A stretch of DNA of 64,000 nucleotides from Phaeocystidibacter sp965659725. Lineage in GTDB: Bacteria > Bacteroidota > Bacteroidia > Flavobacteriales > Schleiferiaceae. Numbering within the stretch: the first letter of the stretch is position 1; each line of letters opens with the position of its first letter. This document shows, piece by piece, positions 1 through 9,368 of this stretch. The DNA is taken from the NCBI GenBank assembly GCA_965659725.1, contig CBFHXG010000002.1, positions 74,675 to 138,674 of the forward strand, read 5' to 3'. The notes under the pieces were generated by a model. The model saw nothing but the letters and a program-made list of their open reading frames with translations, did no database searches and was not told the origin of the DNA. The translations under genes were made by a program, and so were the position numbers.

Positions 1-1
1 T

Positions 2-1636
2 GTTGACATCACCAATTTCGTTCTTCACGAAACAGGTCACCCACTCCACGCTTTTGATGGAGATAAGATCCAAAACGATCACGTTCGCATTCGCACTCTA
101 GCCAACGGATCTAAATTCACTACGCTCGATGAAAAGGAACGCGAGTTGGATGGAAGCGATCTGATGATCACCGATGATAGCGGCGGGTTGTGCATCGCAG
201 GCATCTTCGGCGGCATGACCAGCGGAGTGACCGAAGGCACATCCACCGTATTCCTTGAAGCTGCTTGGTTTAACCCAGTTCGCATTCGTAAAACAGCAAA
301 GCGCCACGCTTTGAATACCGATGCTTCGTTCAGGTATGAACGAGGAGTAGACCCAGAGATGACGGCTTATGCACTGAAGCGTGCTGCACTTTTGATCCGC
401 GAAATTGCAGATGGAAAGATCGGCTCGGACATCGTTCAGGCTATCGATAAGAAATTTGAAGAGGTCAAGATCGACCTAAGCTACGAGCGCATCAATGCGC
501 TACTTGGCCAAGAGATCCCTCGCAAAGAAATACTGTCTATCCTCGAATCGTTAGACTTCACAGTACGTGGAGAGAATGTCGACTACTTGCAGGTTTCGGC
601 CCCAATCTATCGTTGGGACGTCACCCGTGAGGCCGATGTAGTAGAAGAGATACTTCGCATCTACGGGTTCGACAATATTGATTTTCCCGAAGGCATGCGC
701 ATGTCTATGCCACACACGGAAAAGAGACACCCAGATGATCTTAAGCGCTCCGTAAACGGCATCTTGGTCGGTTTAGGATTGACGGAGATCATGAACAACT
801 CGTTGACCAAACGAGCCTATTACGAGAATAACTCCGACTTCAGTGAGGGTGTAACCATCCTGAATCCATTGAGCCAAGATCTTGGCGTTATGCGCCAGAC
901 ACTTCTCTTGGGTGGACTTGAAACCATAGCTTACAACAGCAATCGCCAGAATAAGAATATTCGTTGTTTCGAATTCGGGAAAGTATACTCCAAGAAGGAT
1001 GACAATTTTGTAGAAGCCAATCATCTCGCGATGTGGGTTACCGGTAAACGCACTGAGCAACATTGGACTTCACCTGCACAAGGTAGCAGCTTCTTTACTT
1101 TGAAAGGGTTGGTTGAGTCGCTACTGATAAAAACTGGCTTGGCTTATCAATTCAAACCCATTCAGGAACACGCACTTTTTGCTGATGGACTGGAGATCGT
1201 TGCGCAAGGAAGGACCATTGGTCATCTTGGGATCGTTCCTAGAAAGTACATGAAGCTGACCGACATCGACGAGGTCGTGTTCTATGCTGAATTCAATTGG
1301 GATATGATGATCCCAATGATCCAAAGAACGAAAGTGAAGTACTCAGACCTTCCTAGAACCTTTGCCGTTCAGCGCGATCTAGCCTTGTTGGTGGATAGGG
1401 ATGTTCGCTATGCCGATCTGGAAAGAGTTGCTCGAAAGACAGAAAAGAAATGGTTGAACAATGTGGACCTTTTCGATGTCTATGAGGGAAGCAATTTACC
1501 GGAAGGCAAGAAGAGTTACGGCTTGCGTTTTACATTGCTCGATCATCAAAAGACGTTGAACGACGCACAATTGGATCAAACCATGGCCAAGATACAAGAG
1601 GCTTTGGAGAAGGAATTCAGTGCAGAGCTCCGATAA
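2..1636 (+). CDS. pheT: Phenylalanine--tRNA ligase beta subunit (5' end outside window)
   Basis: Beta chain of the alpha2-beta2 phenylalanyl-tRNA synthetase, which charges tRNA-Phe in the cytoplasm. The reading frame is open from the first bases of the window, so the true start lies upstream; the N-terminal EMAP/tRNA-binding part is missing. What is visible begins in the B3/B4 editing domain (VDITNFVLHETGHPLHAFD, then the IAGIFGG stretch and RYERGVDPE), followed by the B5 domain, the catalytic-like core (PLSQDLGVMRQTLL) and the C-terminal ferredoxin-fold anticodon-binding domain (FPEGKKSYGLRFTLLDHQKTL-like end, read here as EGKKSYGLRF...). No frameshift is seen. The next gene starts 5 bp after the stop, so both are probably co-transcribed. 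Confidence 0.96.
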   Translation, partial: VDITNFVLHETGHPLHAFDGDKIQNDHVRIRTLANGSKFTTLDEKERELDGSDLMITDDSGGLCIAGIFGGMTSGVTEGTSTVFLEAAWFNPVRIRKTAKRHALNTDASFRYERGVDPEMTAYALKRAALLIREIADGKIGSDIVQAIDKKFEEVKIDLSYERINALLGQEIPRKEILSILESLDFTVRGENVDYLQVSAPIYRWDVTREADVVEEILRIYGFDNIDFPEGMRMSMPHTEKRHPDDLKRSVNGILVGLGLTEIMNNSLTKRAYYENNSDFSEGVTILNPLSQDLGVMRQTLLLGGLETIAYNSNRQNKNIRCFEFGKVYSKKDDNFVEANHLAMWVTGKRTEQHWTSPAQGSSFFTLKGLVESLLIKTGLAYQFKPIQEHALFADGLEIVAQGRTIGHLGIVPRKYMKLTDIDEVVFYAEFNWDMMIPMIQRTKVKYSDLPRTFAVQRDLALLVDRDVRYADLERVARKTEKKWLNNVDLFDVYEGSNLPEGKKSYGLRFTLLDHQKTLNDAQLDQTMAKIQEALEKEFSAELR

Positions 1637-1641
1637 GGACA

Positions 1642-2544
1642 ATGTTTCGAATCGCATTCGACCCCATTTATTGTCACCCTCTACCCGAAGGACACCGCTT
1701 TCCAATGGCAAAGTATGAGCTGTTACCTCAACAACTCATTCATGAAGGCACAGTGAGCGAATCGGCTTTCTTTAGCCCGCCAAAACTCTCTGAAGAGCGC
1801 ATTCTTCGCACGCATGATGCCGACTATTGGCAGGAATTGAAAGATGGATCGATCTCGAAGAAAAAGCAACGCCGGATCGGATTCCCTTGGAGTGCGGAAC
1901 TGGTCAAAAGAGAACGGATCATCTGCCGGGGCACTACCCTCAATGTAGAATATGCGATGGAGGATGGCGTCTCTTTCAACATTGCAGGAGGCACACATCA
2001 TGCTTACACAGACAGAGGTGAAGGATTCTGCCTTCTGAACGACATTGCCATCGGTGCCCACCACCTGATCGACTTCCATGGAATGGATAATATCCTGGTG
2101 GTTGATCTCGATGTGCATCAGGGCAACGGCACTGCCCAGATATTTGAGAACGACCCTCGCGTGTTCACTTTCAGTATGCACGGAGATAAGAATTACCCTC
2201 TTCAAAAAGAAAAGAGCGACCTCGATGTGCCGCTACCGGATGAGGTGGATGACCAAACGTATCTAAAGACACTGGATCACCATCTCAAATCATTGGTCGA
2301 AAAGCTTGAGCCGCAATTCATTTTCTTTCAGTCGGGGGTAGATGTCCTGCACACAGACAAACTAGGAAGAATGGGTTTGACCATCGATGGATGTAGGGAA
2401 CGAGATAAGCTCGTTTTTGAAATATGCATCAAGAACGAAATTCCAGTTGCCGTCAATATGGGTGGGGGGTATTCTGAGCGGTTGGGAGATATCATCGAGG
2501 CCCATGCAAACACCTATCGCACAGCCGCGTTCTTATACGGTTGA
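1642..2544 (+). CDS. Histone deacetylase family (AcuC/HDLP-like) zinc deacetylase
   Basis: A 300-residue class I/II-type deacetylase, about the length of bacterial HDLP/AcuC-type proteins. In this family a zinc ion hydrolyses acetyl-amide bonds of lysines or polyamines. The key parts are present: GGTHHA at residues 116-121 (the charge-relay histidines), DLDVHQGNG from 155 (zinc ligands D157 and H159), FQSGVD (third zinc Asp) and MGGGY near the C terminus (transition-state Tyr). The substrate cannot be told from sequence. The protein has no signal peptide and is cytoplasmic. It follows pheT by 5 bp, likely only a transcriptional neighbour. Confidence 0.9.
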   Translation: MFRIAFDPIYCHPLPEGHRFPMAKYELLPQQLIHEGTVSESAFFSPPKLSEERILRTHDADYWQELKDGSISKKKQRRIGFPWSAELVKRERIICRGTTLNVEYAMEDGVSFNIAGGTHHAYTDRGEGFCLLNDIAIGAHHLIDFHGMDNILVVDLDVHQGNGTAQIFENDPRVFTFSMHGDKNYPLQKEKSDLDVPLPDEVDDQTYLKTLDHHLKSLVEKLEPQFIFFQSGVDVLHTDKLGRMGLTIDGCRERDKLVFEICIKNEIPVAVNMGGGYSERLGDIIEAHANTYRTAAFLYG

Positions 2545-2580
2545 TGATTCTCCCACTATCGTCGTATTTTCGGGACAGCT

Positions 2581-3228
2581 TTGCTCAATTACATCAAAAT
2601 AGCATTCCTACTCCTCATCGGATTACCTACGGCCCTAAGTGCTCAGGAATCACCGATTGGAAAGATATTTGGTCCACAGCAAGGTTTGCCTCAAGAAGAG
2701 TACTACTGTGTAATTGAAGCCACGGATGGCACCATGTACGTGAGTACCGATCAAGGGGTATTTCGCATCATTGGCAATGAAGTTACCCAACACACCACAG
2801 CTGACGGTCTAACGAGTAATACGGTATTCAAGGTAATGGAAGATCCAAAGGGTAGGATCTGGGCGCTTACGTACGATGGCGGTGTGTGTTACTTTGAAGG
2901 TGAACAGTGGGTAACGCCGAAGTGGAATGAATCTTTGATGGATATCAATCGAGCAACATTCCCTTATCATTTGATGGTTACGGAAAAAGACTATGTGCTG
3001 GTTGATCTGATCAAGGTCGACTTTGAAATACATGGTGCCTTTGTCAACGTTTCGGTTGTTGAGCGCATCACCATTCCTGACGAGGAAACCGAATGTCGAT
3101 TACATGCGTTGAAAATTAACAGCGAATCCATGGAGTTCAACGTGACTCTATCCGACTTCACTTCAAGGTTCAATGACTTTCGGCCCGTAGATATCGATTT
3201 CCTTAAAACTGGCCTATACCATTCATAA
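2581..3228 (+). CDS. Short secreted beta-propeller sensor-like protein (probable remnant of a two-component sensor)
   Basis: A 215-residue protein with an N-terminal signal peptide (hydrophobic stretch then ALSAQ). The segment around residues 35-110 (GLPQEEYYCVIEATDGTMYVSTDQGVFRI; GLTSNTVFKVMEDPKGRIWALTYDGGVCYFEG as two repeats) matches the Reg_prop blades found in the large periplasmic sensors of Bacteroidota hybrid two-component systems, normally 700-1300 residues with Y_Y_Y, transmembrane and kinase parts. Only two blades are present and the rest is unrecognised, so this may be a decayed copy or a small independent protein. The start is TTG; no in-frame ATG is available near the signal peptide. 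A near-consensus -7 box TATTTTCG lies at 2565-2572. Confidence 0.6.
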   Translation: MLNYIKIAFLLLIGLPTALSAQESPIGKIFGPQQGLPQEEYYCVIEATDGTMYVSTDQGVFRIIGNEVTQHTTADGLTSNTVFKVMEDPKGRIWALTYDGGVCYFEGEQWVTPKWNESLMDINRATFPYHLMVTEKDYVLVDLIKVDFEIHGAFVNVSVVERITIPDEETECRLHALKINSESMEFNVTLSDFTSRFNDFRPVDIDFLKTGLYHS

Positions 3229-3276
3229 ACTTAATATTGAATGGACTTTGCTTGTGTCGCATATTCGTATTGCGAT

Positions 3277-3490
3277 AACTGAGAAACACATTGCAAGGAA
3301 TTAGGTCTCTTGCTTTCATCATCACCTTGCAATTTGTTTACAGCAATATTTCTCTCTCTCAGTTCTCCGTTTTGAATGAAATACCGAAACGGAATAACCC
3401 GAAGAGTTAGGTGGCTTCGGGTTCACATAGCGGTTTTCGTGCATGATCCAACAGATCAAAAAAAAGTCCCGATACACTCGGGACTTTTTT
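3277..3490 (+). ncRNA. Candidate structured RNA or structured 3' UTR (five consecutive helices)
   Basis: This 280-bp gene-free gap carries closely packed inverted repeats. 3277-3283/3358-3364 (7 of 7) continues directly into 3284-3298/3325-3339 (14 of 15), with an 18-nt bulge at 3340-3357. Then come 3366-3372/3387-3393 (7 bp), 3396-3404/3415-3423 (9 bp), 3444-3448/3454-3458 (5 bp) and the terminator 3466-3472/3478-3484. Helices abut with 1-2 nt between several of them, which is expected of a folded RNA rather than spacer DNA. No clean promoter is seen; GGACTTTG at 3243-3250 keeps only the TTTG half of a -7 box. It may instead be the 3' UTR of the preceding gene. The family is not recognised. 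Confidence 0.4.
3458..3490. terminator. Bidirectional intrinsic terminator
   Basis: Stem GTCCCGA (3466-3472) / TCGGGAC (3478-3484), loop TACAC, with A8 before and T6 after. It can stop transcription from the left and also the purL transcript arriving on the minus strand. Confidence 0.9.
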
Positions 3491-3510
3491 CATTCTATAT
3501 GGTATAATCC

Positions 3511-5745
3511 TTACTCTTCGAAGTAAGATCCAATGGCATTGTCGTATTTCTCTTTCCAGTCATTCACCTCGCCCCAATCTTCATCATCGATGCGGATTGA
3601 GCCTTTTGTAACATGACCCAAAAGGTCGAATTCAACTCCATTCAACATCATGAGGTCGATGAACTCATCTTCGTGATCAGCATCTACAGAGACAATAACT
3701 CTACTTTGGCTCTCACCGAACAACCAGGCATCCTTGCGGATCGCGGCATCCGTAGTTACATCGAAACCAAGACCTGAGGCCATGGACTTCTCGAGAAGTG
3801 TAGTGAATAGGCCTCCCTCACTTACATCGTGCGCAGAACGAAGTACTCCCTTGCGGATGAGCATCTTCACCTGTTCTTGATTAGCATATTCCTCTTCTAG
3901 GCTGAAGTATGGAACAGGAGATTTTTCGATTTTATGATAGCGAACGAGGTACTCTGATTGTGAGATATCGTTGCGGTTCTCACCGATCATATAGATCAAG
4001 TGACCTTTTTCCTTGTATGGAATGGTCGTGATGTGCTTCTTATCCTCAACCAAACCGATCATACCGATAGTTGGAGTAGGGAAAACAGGTTCAGCACCCG
4101 ACTTCAAAACGGTTTGATTGTAGAAACTCACATTACCGCCCGTTACTGGCGTATTGAATTTCTCACAGGCGGCAGACATACCCTTGATGGCACCCACGAA
4201 TTGCCAGTACACTTCAGGGCTGTAAGGGTTACCGAAGTTCAAACAGTTCGTAATAGCCGATGGCTCACCACCAGATACCACGATATTTCGAGCTGCTTCT
4301 GATACCGCGATCATCGTACCCACTTTCGGGTCGGCATTCACATAACGGCTATTGCAATCAACCGTCATGGCTATACCGCGATTGGTATCCTTGATGTTCA
4401 CAATAGATGCATCGGTAGGGCCATTTGTGCTCATATTCACGGTTCCAACCATGCTATCATACTGCTCATAAATGAACTTCTTGGAAGCAATGTTTGGAGA
4501 TGTGATCACAGTTTCCGCTGCCTTCTTCAAGTCTGCTGGAACAGTGACATCATTGATATCGAATTTCTTGAATTCTTCGTAGTAAGTTGGCTCGCGAGTC
4601 TCACGATAATAAACCGGAGCTCCACCGCCTAGCACCAACGGATCCGCAGGTGTACTAGCAATCAATTCCTCACCCCAGTAGTACTCTAGGATATCTCCTT
4701 CTACAACCTCGCCGATCTGCTCACAGTGGATATCCCACTTTTCAAAGATCTTTTCTACATCAGCCTCGCGACCCTTATCCACCACAACGAGCATACGCTC
4801 TTGTGATTCAGAAAGTAGGATCTCCCAAGGCTCCATTCCCTCTTGTCGGGTTGGCACTTTATCGAGCTGGATACGCATACCACATTTACCACCAGCGCTC
4901 ATCTCAGAAGTTGAACAAGTGATTCCTGCTGCACCCATATCTTGCATTCCTACAACCGCTCCACTCTTGGCCAATTCCATGGTTGCTTCTAAGAGCAACT
5001 TCTCCTGGAATGGGTCACCAACCTGTACACTTGGAATGTCGTTAGCAGAATCTTCAGTGAGATCCTTGGAAGCAAAGGCCGCACCATGTATACCATCTCT
5101 GCCTGTAGCAGAACCTACAATGTATACAGGGTTACCCGGACCACCACTCTTCGCACTAATCTGTCCACCTACCTTTACGATGCCCGCAGAGAATGCATTC
5201 ACCAATGGGTTCTGGTTGTAACTCTTGTCAAAGTAGACCTCTCCACCAACGGTAGGAATACCAAAAGAGTTACCGTAATCACCGATACCCTTAACAACTC
5301 CCTTCACCAACCACTGCGTACGCGGTTTGTCGAGTTCTCCAAAACGGAGAGAGTTGAGTTGGGCGATCGGACGAGCTCCCATGGTGAAAATATCACGGTT
5401 TATACCACCCACACCTGTTGCCGCACCTTGATAAGGCTCCAACGCAGAAGGGTGGTTGTGTGATTCTATCTTGAAGGCGCATGCCAAACCATCACCGATG
5501 TCAACAAGGCCGGCATTCTCTTCACCCGCCTTTACAAGCATGTGAGGACCATCCTTTGGAAGCGTCTTCAACCAAACAATGGAATTCTTGTAACTACAGT
5601 GCTCACTCCACATAACCGAGTAAATACTCAGCTCTGTGTAGTTCGGATTACGACCTAAGATCGATACGATCTTGTCGAATTCTTCAGGAAGCAAGCCGAG
5701 TTCTACGGCTGTATCTACGGTTGTTTCAACGGTGCTAACCGACAT
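3511..5745 (-). CDS. purL: Phosphoribosylformylglycinamidine synthase subunit PurL (small type)
   Basis: Fourth step of purine synthesis: ATP-dependent conversion of FGAR to FGAM. The 744-residue length is that of the small PurL which works with separate PurS and PurQ, neither of which is in this window. Visible family features are HNHPSALEPYQGAATGVGGI with the catalytic histidine, the paired AIRS-type domains with repeated glycine-rich ATP-binding segments (GATGRDGIHGA; MGAAGITCSTSEMSAGG), and the C-terminal SAHDVSEGGL motif. The start is set at the ATG at 5745 (MSVSTVETT); an in-frame TTG two codons upstream is less likely. An exact -7 box lies 25 bp upstream. It is monocistronic, ending at the terminator 20 bp after the stop. 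Confidence 0.95.
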   Translation of the reverse strand: MSVSTVETTVDTAVELGLLPEEFDKIVSILGRNPNYTELSIYSVMWSEHCSYKNSIVWLKTLPKDGPHMLVKAGEENAGLVDIGDGLACAFKIESHNHPSALEPYQGAATGVGGINRDIFTMGARPIAQLNSLRFGELDKPRTQWLVKGVVKGIGDYGNSFGIPTVGGEVYFDKSYNQNPLVNAFSAGIVKVGGQISAKSGGPGNPVYIVGSATGRDGIHGAAFASKDLTEDSANDIPSVQVGDPFQEKLLLEATMELAKSGAVVGMQDMGAAGITCSTSEMSAGGKCGMRIQLDKVPTRQEGMEPWEILLSESQERMLVVVDKGREADVEKIFEKWDIHCEQIGEVVEGDILEYYWGEELIASTPADPLVLGGGAPVYYRETREPTYYEEFKKFDINDVTVPADLKKAAETVITSPNIASKKFIYEQYDSMVGTVNMSTNGPTDASIVNIKDTNRGIAMTVDCNSRYVNADPKVGTMIAVSEAARNIVVSGGEPSAITNCLNFGNPYSPEVYWQFVGAIKGMSAACEKFNTPVTGGNVSFYNQTVLKSGAEPVFPTPTIGMIGLVEDKKHITTIPYKEKGHLIYMIGENRNDISQSEYLVRYHKIEKSPVPYFSLEEEYANQEQVKMLIRKGVLRSAHDVSEGGLFTTLLEKSMASGLGFDVTTDAAIRKDAWLFGESQSRVIVSVDADHEDEFIDLMMLNGVEFDLLGHVTKGSIRIDDEDWGEVNDWKEKYDNAIGSYFEE

Positions 5746-5770
5746 GTGCAAATGCTTTTCGAATGGACTG

Positions 5771-5778
5771 CAAAAGTA
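5771..5778 (-). promoter_or_regulatory. -7 box of purL
   Basis: On the minus strand this reads TACTTTTG, an exact match to the Bacteroidota TAnnTTTG box, giving a predicted leader of about 20 nt before the purL ATG. Confidence 0.6.
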
Positions 5779-5863
5779 CGCATATTGAGCAGATTGCCCT
5801 ACTATTCGAACTAAGTAATGCTCTTTGAGGTTATGGTTGGGATTCGATTCCTATCTTCCAAGC

Positions 5864-7525
5864 ATGAAAACAAACCAACTATTCGCCGTAGGCATTGCCG
5901 CCACCCTGCTTGGCGCATGTGGAGATCCATCGGATGCTAACCGAGTTGATCGAGTTTTTACCAATGCTACTTTGGTTACCCCCGACAGTACCGTTGAAGG
6001 GTATTCGATAGCTACTGTTTCAGGTAGGATATCTGATTTTCACAAAGGAGCCGACTTTCCTTGGACGGCAGGCGACACGACCGACCTGAAGGGTGCTTAT
6101 CTGTATGCAGGTTTTATCGACGCTCACGCTCACTTTGTTGGATATGCTAAAGGTCTTCAAAGTGTGGATCTGATGGGCACCACATCTTGGGATGAAGTGA
6201 TCGAGCGAACTGAGAACTTCGTAGCCGGGCATCCCGATTTTACGTTCATTACTGGTAGAGGCTGGGACCAAAATGATTGGGATTCCAGCGGAGAGTTTCC
6301 TACAAATGATCTTCTCAATAAGGCTTTTCCCGACATTCCCGTTGTTCTGACTCGCGTTGATGGTCACGCCGTAATAGCCAACAACGCAGCACTTGCCCTA
6401 GCCCATATCACGGCCGAAACAAAGGTTGATGGCGGATCTGTTATCCTGAAAGATGGCACACCAACCGGCGTGTTGATCGATAATGCGTCCGAATTGATCG
6501 AGATACCTGAAGTGTCCAATGACCAATTAGCCTCCGCCCTTGCTCAAGCAGAAGCCAATTGTTTCGCTGTTGGACTTACCACCATAGATGATGCCGGGTT
6601 AAGCCACCCCATGATCGAGTTCCTAGATTCCCTTCAGCAAGCTGAGATCCTCAAAATGCGTTTCTATGCGATGGTCAGTGATGACCCACGATGGATCGCC
6701 CATTACATCAATCATGGTCCATACAAGACCGATCGGATGAATGTCCGCAGCTTTAAGTTCTACGGCGATGGGGCACTCGGCTCGCGAGGAGCATGCCTTC
6801 GTTTACCTTACCACGATGCACCCCATGAAAACGGTTTCATGCTTAGCGACATCGAACACTTTCGAAAGAGCGCGAAATTGCTAGCGGGCATTGGCTTCCA
6901 AATGAATACCCATGCCATCGGTGATAGTGCCAATCTAGCCATCCTAGATATCTACGAAAGTGTGCTGAAGAGAGATACCACCGATAGAAGATGGCGTATC
7001 GAACACGCACAAGTACTCTCAGAAGATGATCTTGACCGTTTCAAGAAGATCGGCGTTATCCCATCCGTTCAGCCAACCCATGCAACAAGTGATATGTATT
7101 GGGCTGAAGATAGATTGGGCCCAGACAGGATAGAGAACGCTTATGCATATGGACGGATGGTCGAGCTGGGCAATAAGCCTCCCTTGGGAACCGACTTCCC
7201 AGTGGAGGATATCGATCCGCTCAATACTTTCTACGCAGCCGCAGTACGCAAGGATCACAAAGGTTATCCAGAGGGCGGATTTCAAATGCGCGATGCCATG
7301 ACACGCGAAGATGCGTTGCGCGGAATGACCATTTGGGCAGCCTATTCCAACTTTGAAGAAAAGGAAAAAGGCTCTTTGGAGCGCGGCAAATTCGCAGACT
7401 TTACTATTTTAGATACCGACCTAATCCATTGTCCCGAAGATGACATCTTGGATACCCAAGTTCTTCTCACGGTCGTCAACGGGGAAGTTGTTTATAAAAA
7501 CGAAGAATTCGATAGCTATGAATAA
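5864..7525 (+). CDS. Amidohydrolase family 3 (YtcJ-like) lipoprotein
   Basis: A 553-residue metal-dependent hydrolase of the YtcJ/LAF3 group. The N terminus is a lipoprotein signal (MKTNQLFAVGIAATLLGAC, lipobox LGAC), so the enzyme is predicted to be anchored in an envelope membrane. Amidohydrolase landmarks follow in order: FIDAHAHF (metal-binding HxH), GRGWDQNDW, FYGDGALGSRGA, MNTHAIGDSAN (metal His), RIEHAQVL and LGTDFPVEDIDP (metal Asp region). The physiological substrate is unknown for most members. The start was moved from an upstream in-frame ATG at 5825 to the ATG before the lipoprotein signal. TATCTTCC (5852-5859), a degenerate -7 box, ends 4 nt before that ATG. The stop overlaps the next gene by 8 bp. 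Confidence 0.88.
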   Translation: MKTNQLFAVGIAATLLGACGDPSDANRVDRVFTNATLVTPDSTVEGYSIATVSGRISDFHKGADFPWTAGDTTDLKGAYLYAGFIDAHAHFVGYAKGLQSVDLMGTTSWDEVIERTENFVAGHPDFTFITGRGWDQNDWDSSGEFPTNDLLNKAFPDIPVVLTRVDGHAVIANNAALALAHITAETKVDGGSVILKDGTPTGVLIDNASELIEIPEVSNDQLASALAQAEANCFAVGLTTIDDAGLSHPMIEFLDSLQQAEILKMRFYAMVSDDPRWIAHYINHGPYKTDRMNVRSFKFYGDGALGSRGACLRLPYHDAPHENGFMLSDIEHFRKSAKLLAGIGFQMNTHAIGDSANLAILDIYESVLKRDTTDRRWRIEHAQVLSEDDLDRFKKIGVIPSVQPTHATSDMYWAEDRLGPDRIENAYAYGRMVELGNKPPLGTDFPVEDIDPLNTFYAAAVRKDHKGYPEGGFQMRDAMTREDALRGMTIWAAYSNFEEKEKGSLERGKFADFTILDTDLIHCPEDDILDTQVLLTVVNGEVVYKNEEFDSYE

Positions 7526-9299
7526 ACCTGAACGTTTATTTGACGTACCTCATTATCAACTGGCCAACGGCCCGTTAGAGAACGCCATCGCCACGAAAGT
7601 GAATGGAGAGTGGATCAAGATCAGCACACAGGAGTATGTAGACTCAGCCACCCATATTTCTCATGCACTCATTGAAAAAGGCATTCAGCCAGGTGATAAG
7701 ATCGCTTTGATTAGCGCCAACAACCGCTATGAGTGGAACATCATGGATATCGGTATCCTTCAAGCTGGAGCCATCGACGTACCGATGTACCCTACAGCTT
7801 CCGAAGAGGATTACGAATATATCTTCAATGATGCTCAAGTGAAGATGTGCTTTGTAAGCAACAAAGAACTGTACGACAAGGTCAAGCGCGTTCAACCAAA
7901 AGCAGCCAGCCTAACAGAAGTGTACATCTTCGACGATGAAAAAGATACACCCAACTGGAAAGAGGTGCTCGAACTCGGTAAAGGAAACCGCCACGACGAA
8001 GAGCTAGAAAAACGAATGAAGTCCATCAAAAAGGATGAACTAGCCACGTTGATCTATACTTCAGGCACAACAGGCAAGCCTAAAGGTGTTATGCTCAGTC
8101 ACTGGAACATCGTTAGCAATGTATTGAATAGTGAAGATCGTCTTCCGGTTGACGTAAAAGGTCGAGCTATCAGCTTCCTTCCTCTTTGTCACATTTTCGA
8201 ACGCATGCTCATCTATCTATATGCCTACAAGAGCGTGCCTATCTACTACGCCGAATCCCTTGAAACCATTGGTGACAATATACGCGAGGTGAAGCCGATC
8301 ATCTTTACAGCGGTTCCTCGTCTACTCGAAAAGGTATACGATAAGATCATCGCGAAAGGTGCCGAACTCACCGGCATCAAGAAGGCACTATTCTTCTGGG
8401 CCGTTTCGGTAGGAGAACAATATACCATCAACGGCAGAAGCGCCTGGTACAATTTCAAGTTGAAGATCGCTCGCAAGCTCATCTTCAGTAAGTGGCAAGA
8501 GGCCCTAGGTGGAAACGTTCAAGCCATCGCCTCCGGTTCCGCAGCATTGAACCCTAAGCTGGCCCGTATCTTCTTGGCTGCAGATATCAATATTCAAGAG
8601 GGATACGGACTTACCGAAACATCACCTGTCATCACGGTGAACTGTCCATTGAACGACGGAACGCGAATTGGCACGGTAGGTAGACCAATCAAGGATTCAC
8701 AAGTAAAGATCGCAGATGATGGAGAGATCCTAACCAAAGGTCCGAACGTGATGATGGGCTACTACAACCAGCCTGAACAGACGGCCGAGGTGATCGATGA
8801 AGATGGATGGTTCCACACTGGAGACATCGGTGAAATGGTAGAGGGTCAATACCTCAAGATCACCGACCGTAAGAAGGAGATGTTCAAGACCAGTGGTGGT
8901 AAGTACGTCGCTCCACAGATTATGGAGAACTCATTCAAGGAGTCTCACTTCATCGAACAGATCATTGTGATCGGCGATGGTGAAAAACACCCTGCGGCAA
9001 TCGTGCAGCCAGACTTTGAATTCTTGAAGAGCTGGTGTGAACGCAAGGAAATCAAGTACCCGGGTAATGCAGAAGTGATCAAAATGGATCGCATCATCGA
9101 TCGCATAGGTCGCGACATCGAGCAAGTGAATGAACGATACGGAAACTGGGAGCGCGTGAAAAAGTTTGAGCTCACCGCTGAGCCGTGGAGCGTTGAAGGC
9201 GGGGAACTTACTCCAAAACTCAGCCTGCGCCGTAAACCCATCGTTCGCAAGTATGCCAATCTTTATGAAAAGATCTACGGTCACGAACCCAACGTATAA
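7518..9299 (+). CDS. Long-chain acyl-CoA synthetase (AMP-forming)
   Basis: A 593-residue fatty acid-CoA ligase of the bacterial/eukaryotic FAA/ACSL type. It activates fatty acids via acyl-AMP to acyl-CoA for lipid synthesis or beta-oxidation. The P-loop-like AMP-binding motif YTSGTTGKPKGVMLSH, the A5 motif QEGYGLTETSP, the A7/A8 motifs GWFHTGDIGE and ITDRKKEMFKTSGGKYVAP are all present. The start ATG at 7518 overlaps the stop of the preceding amidohydrolase by 8 bp, suggesting translational coupling; a longer in-frame start at 7440 would run through the amidohydrolase 3' end and is not supported. Confidence 0.93.
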   Translation: MNKPERLFDVPHYQLANGPLENAIATKVNGEWIKISTQEYVDSATHISHALIEKGIQPGDKIALISANNRYEWNIMDIGILQAGAIDVPMYPTASEEDYEYIFNDAQVKMCFVSNKELYDKVKRVQPKAASLTEVYIFDDEKDTPNWKEVLELGKGNRHDEELEKRMKSIKKDELATLIYTSGTTGKPKGVMLSHWNIVSNVLNSEDRLPVDVKGRAISFLPLCHIFERMLIYLYAYKSVPIYYAESLETIGDNIREVKPIIFTAVPRLLEKVYDKIIAKGAELTGIKKALFFWAVSVGEQYTINGRSAWYNFKLKIARKLIFSKWQEALGGNVQAIASGSAALNPKLARIFLAADINIQEGYGLTETSPVITVNCPLNDGTRIGTVGRPIKDSQVKIADDGEILTKGPNVMMGYYNQPEQTAEVIDEDGWFHTGDIGEMVEGQYLKITDRKKEMFKTSGGKYVAPQIMENSFKESHFIEQIIVIGDGEKHPAAIVQPDFEFLKSWCERKEIKYPGNAEVIKMDRIIDRIGRDIEQVNERYGNWERVKKFELTAEPWSVEGGELTPKLSLRRKPIVRKYANLYEKIYGHEPNV

Positions 9300-9311
9300 T
9301 TCGTACGCATT

Positions 9312-9352
9312 AAAAAAAGCGGGCTATTCCAGTTGGAGTAGCCCGCTTTTTT
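9312..9352. terminator. Bidirectional intrinsic terminator
   Basis: 12-bp stem (9319-9330 / 9335-9346, one G-U wobble), AGTT loop, A7 on the left and T6 on the right. It ends both the acyl-CoA synthetase and the convergent peroxidase transcripts. Confidence 0.93.
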
Positions 9353-9368
9353 ATTTCAGAACTCCCCG

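Noticed and set aside
1723..2205. 160-codon open frame on the minus strand
   Set aside because: It is fully antisense to the deacetylase gene, has no family features and reflects codon usage of the real gene.
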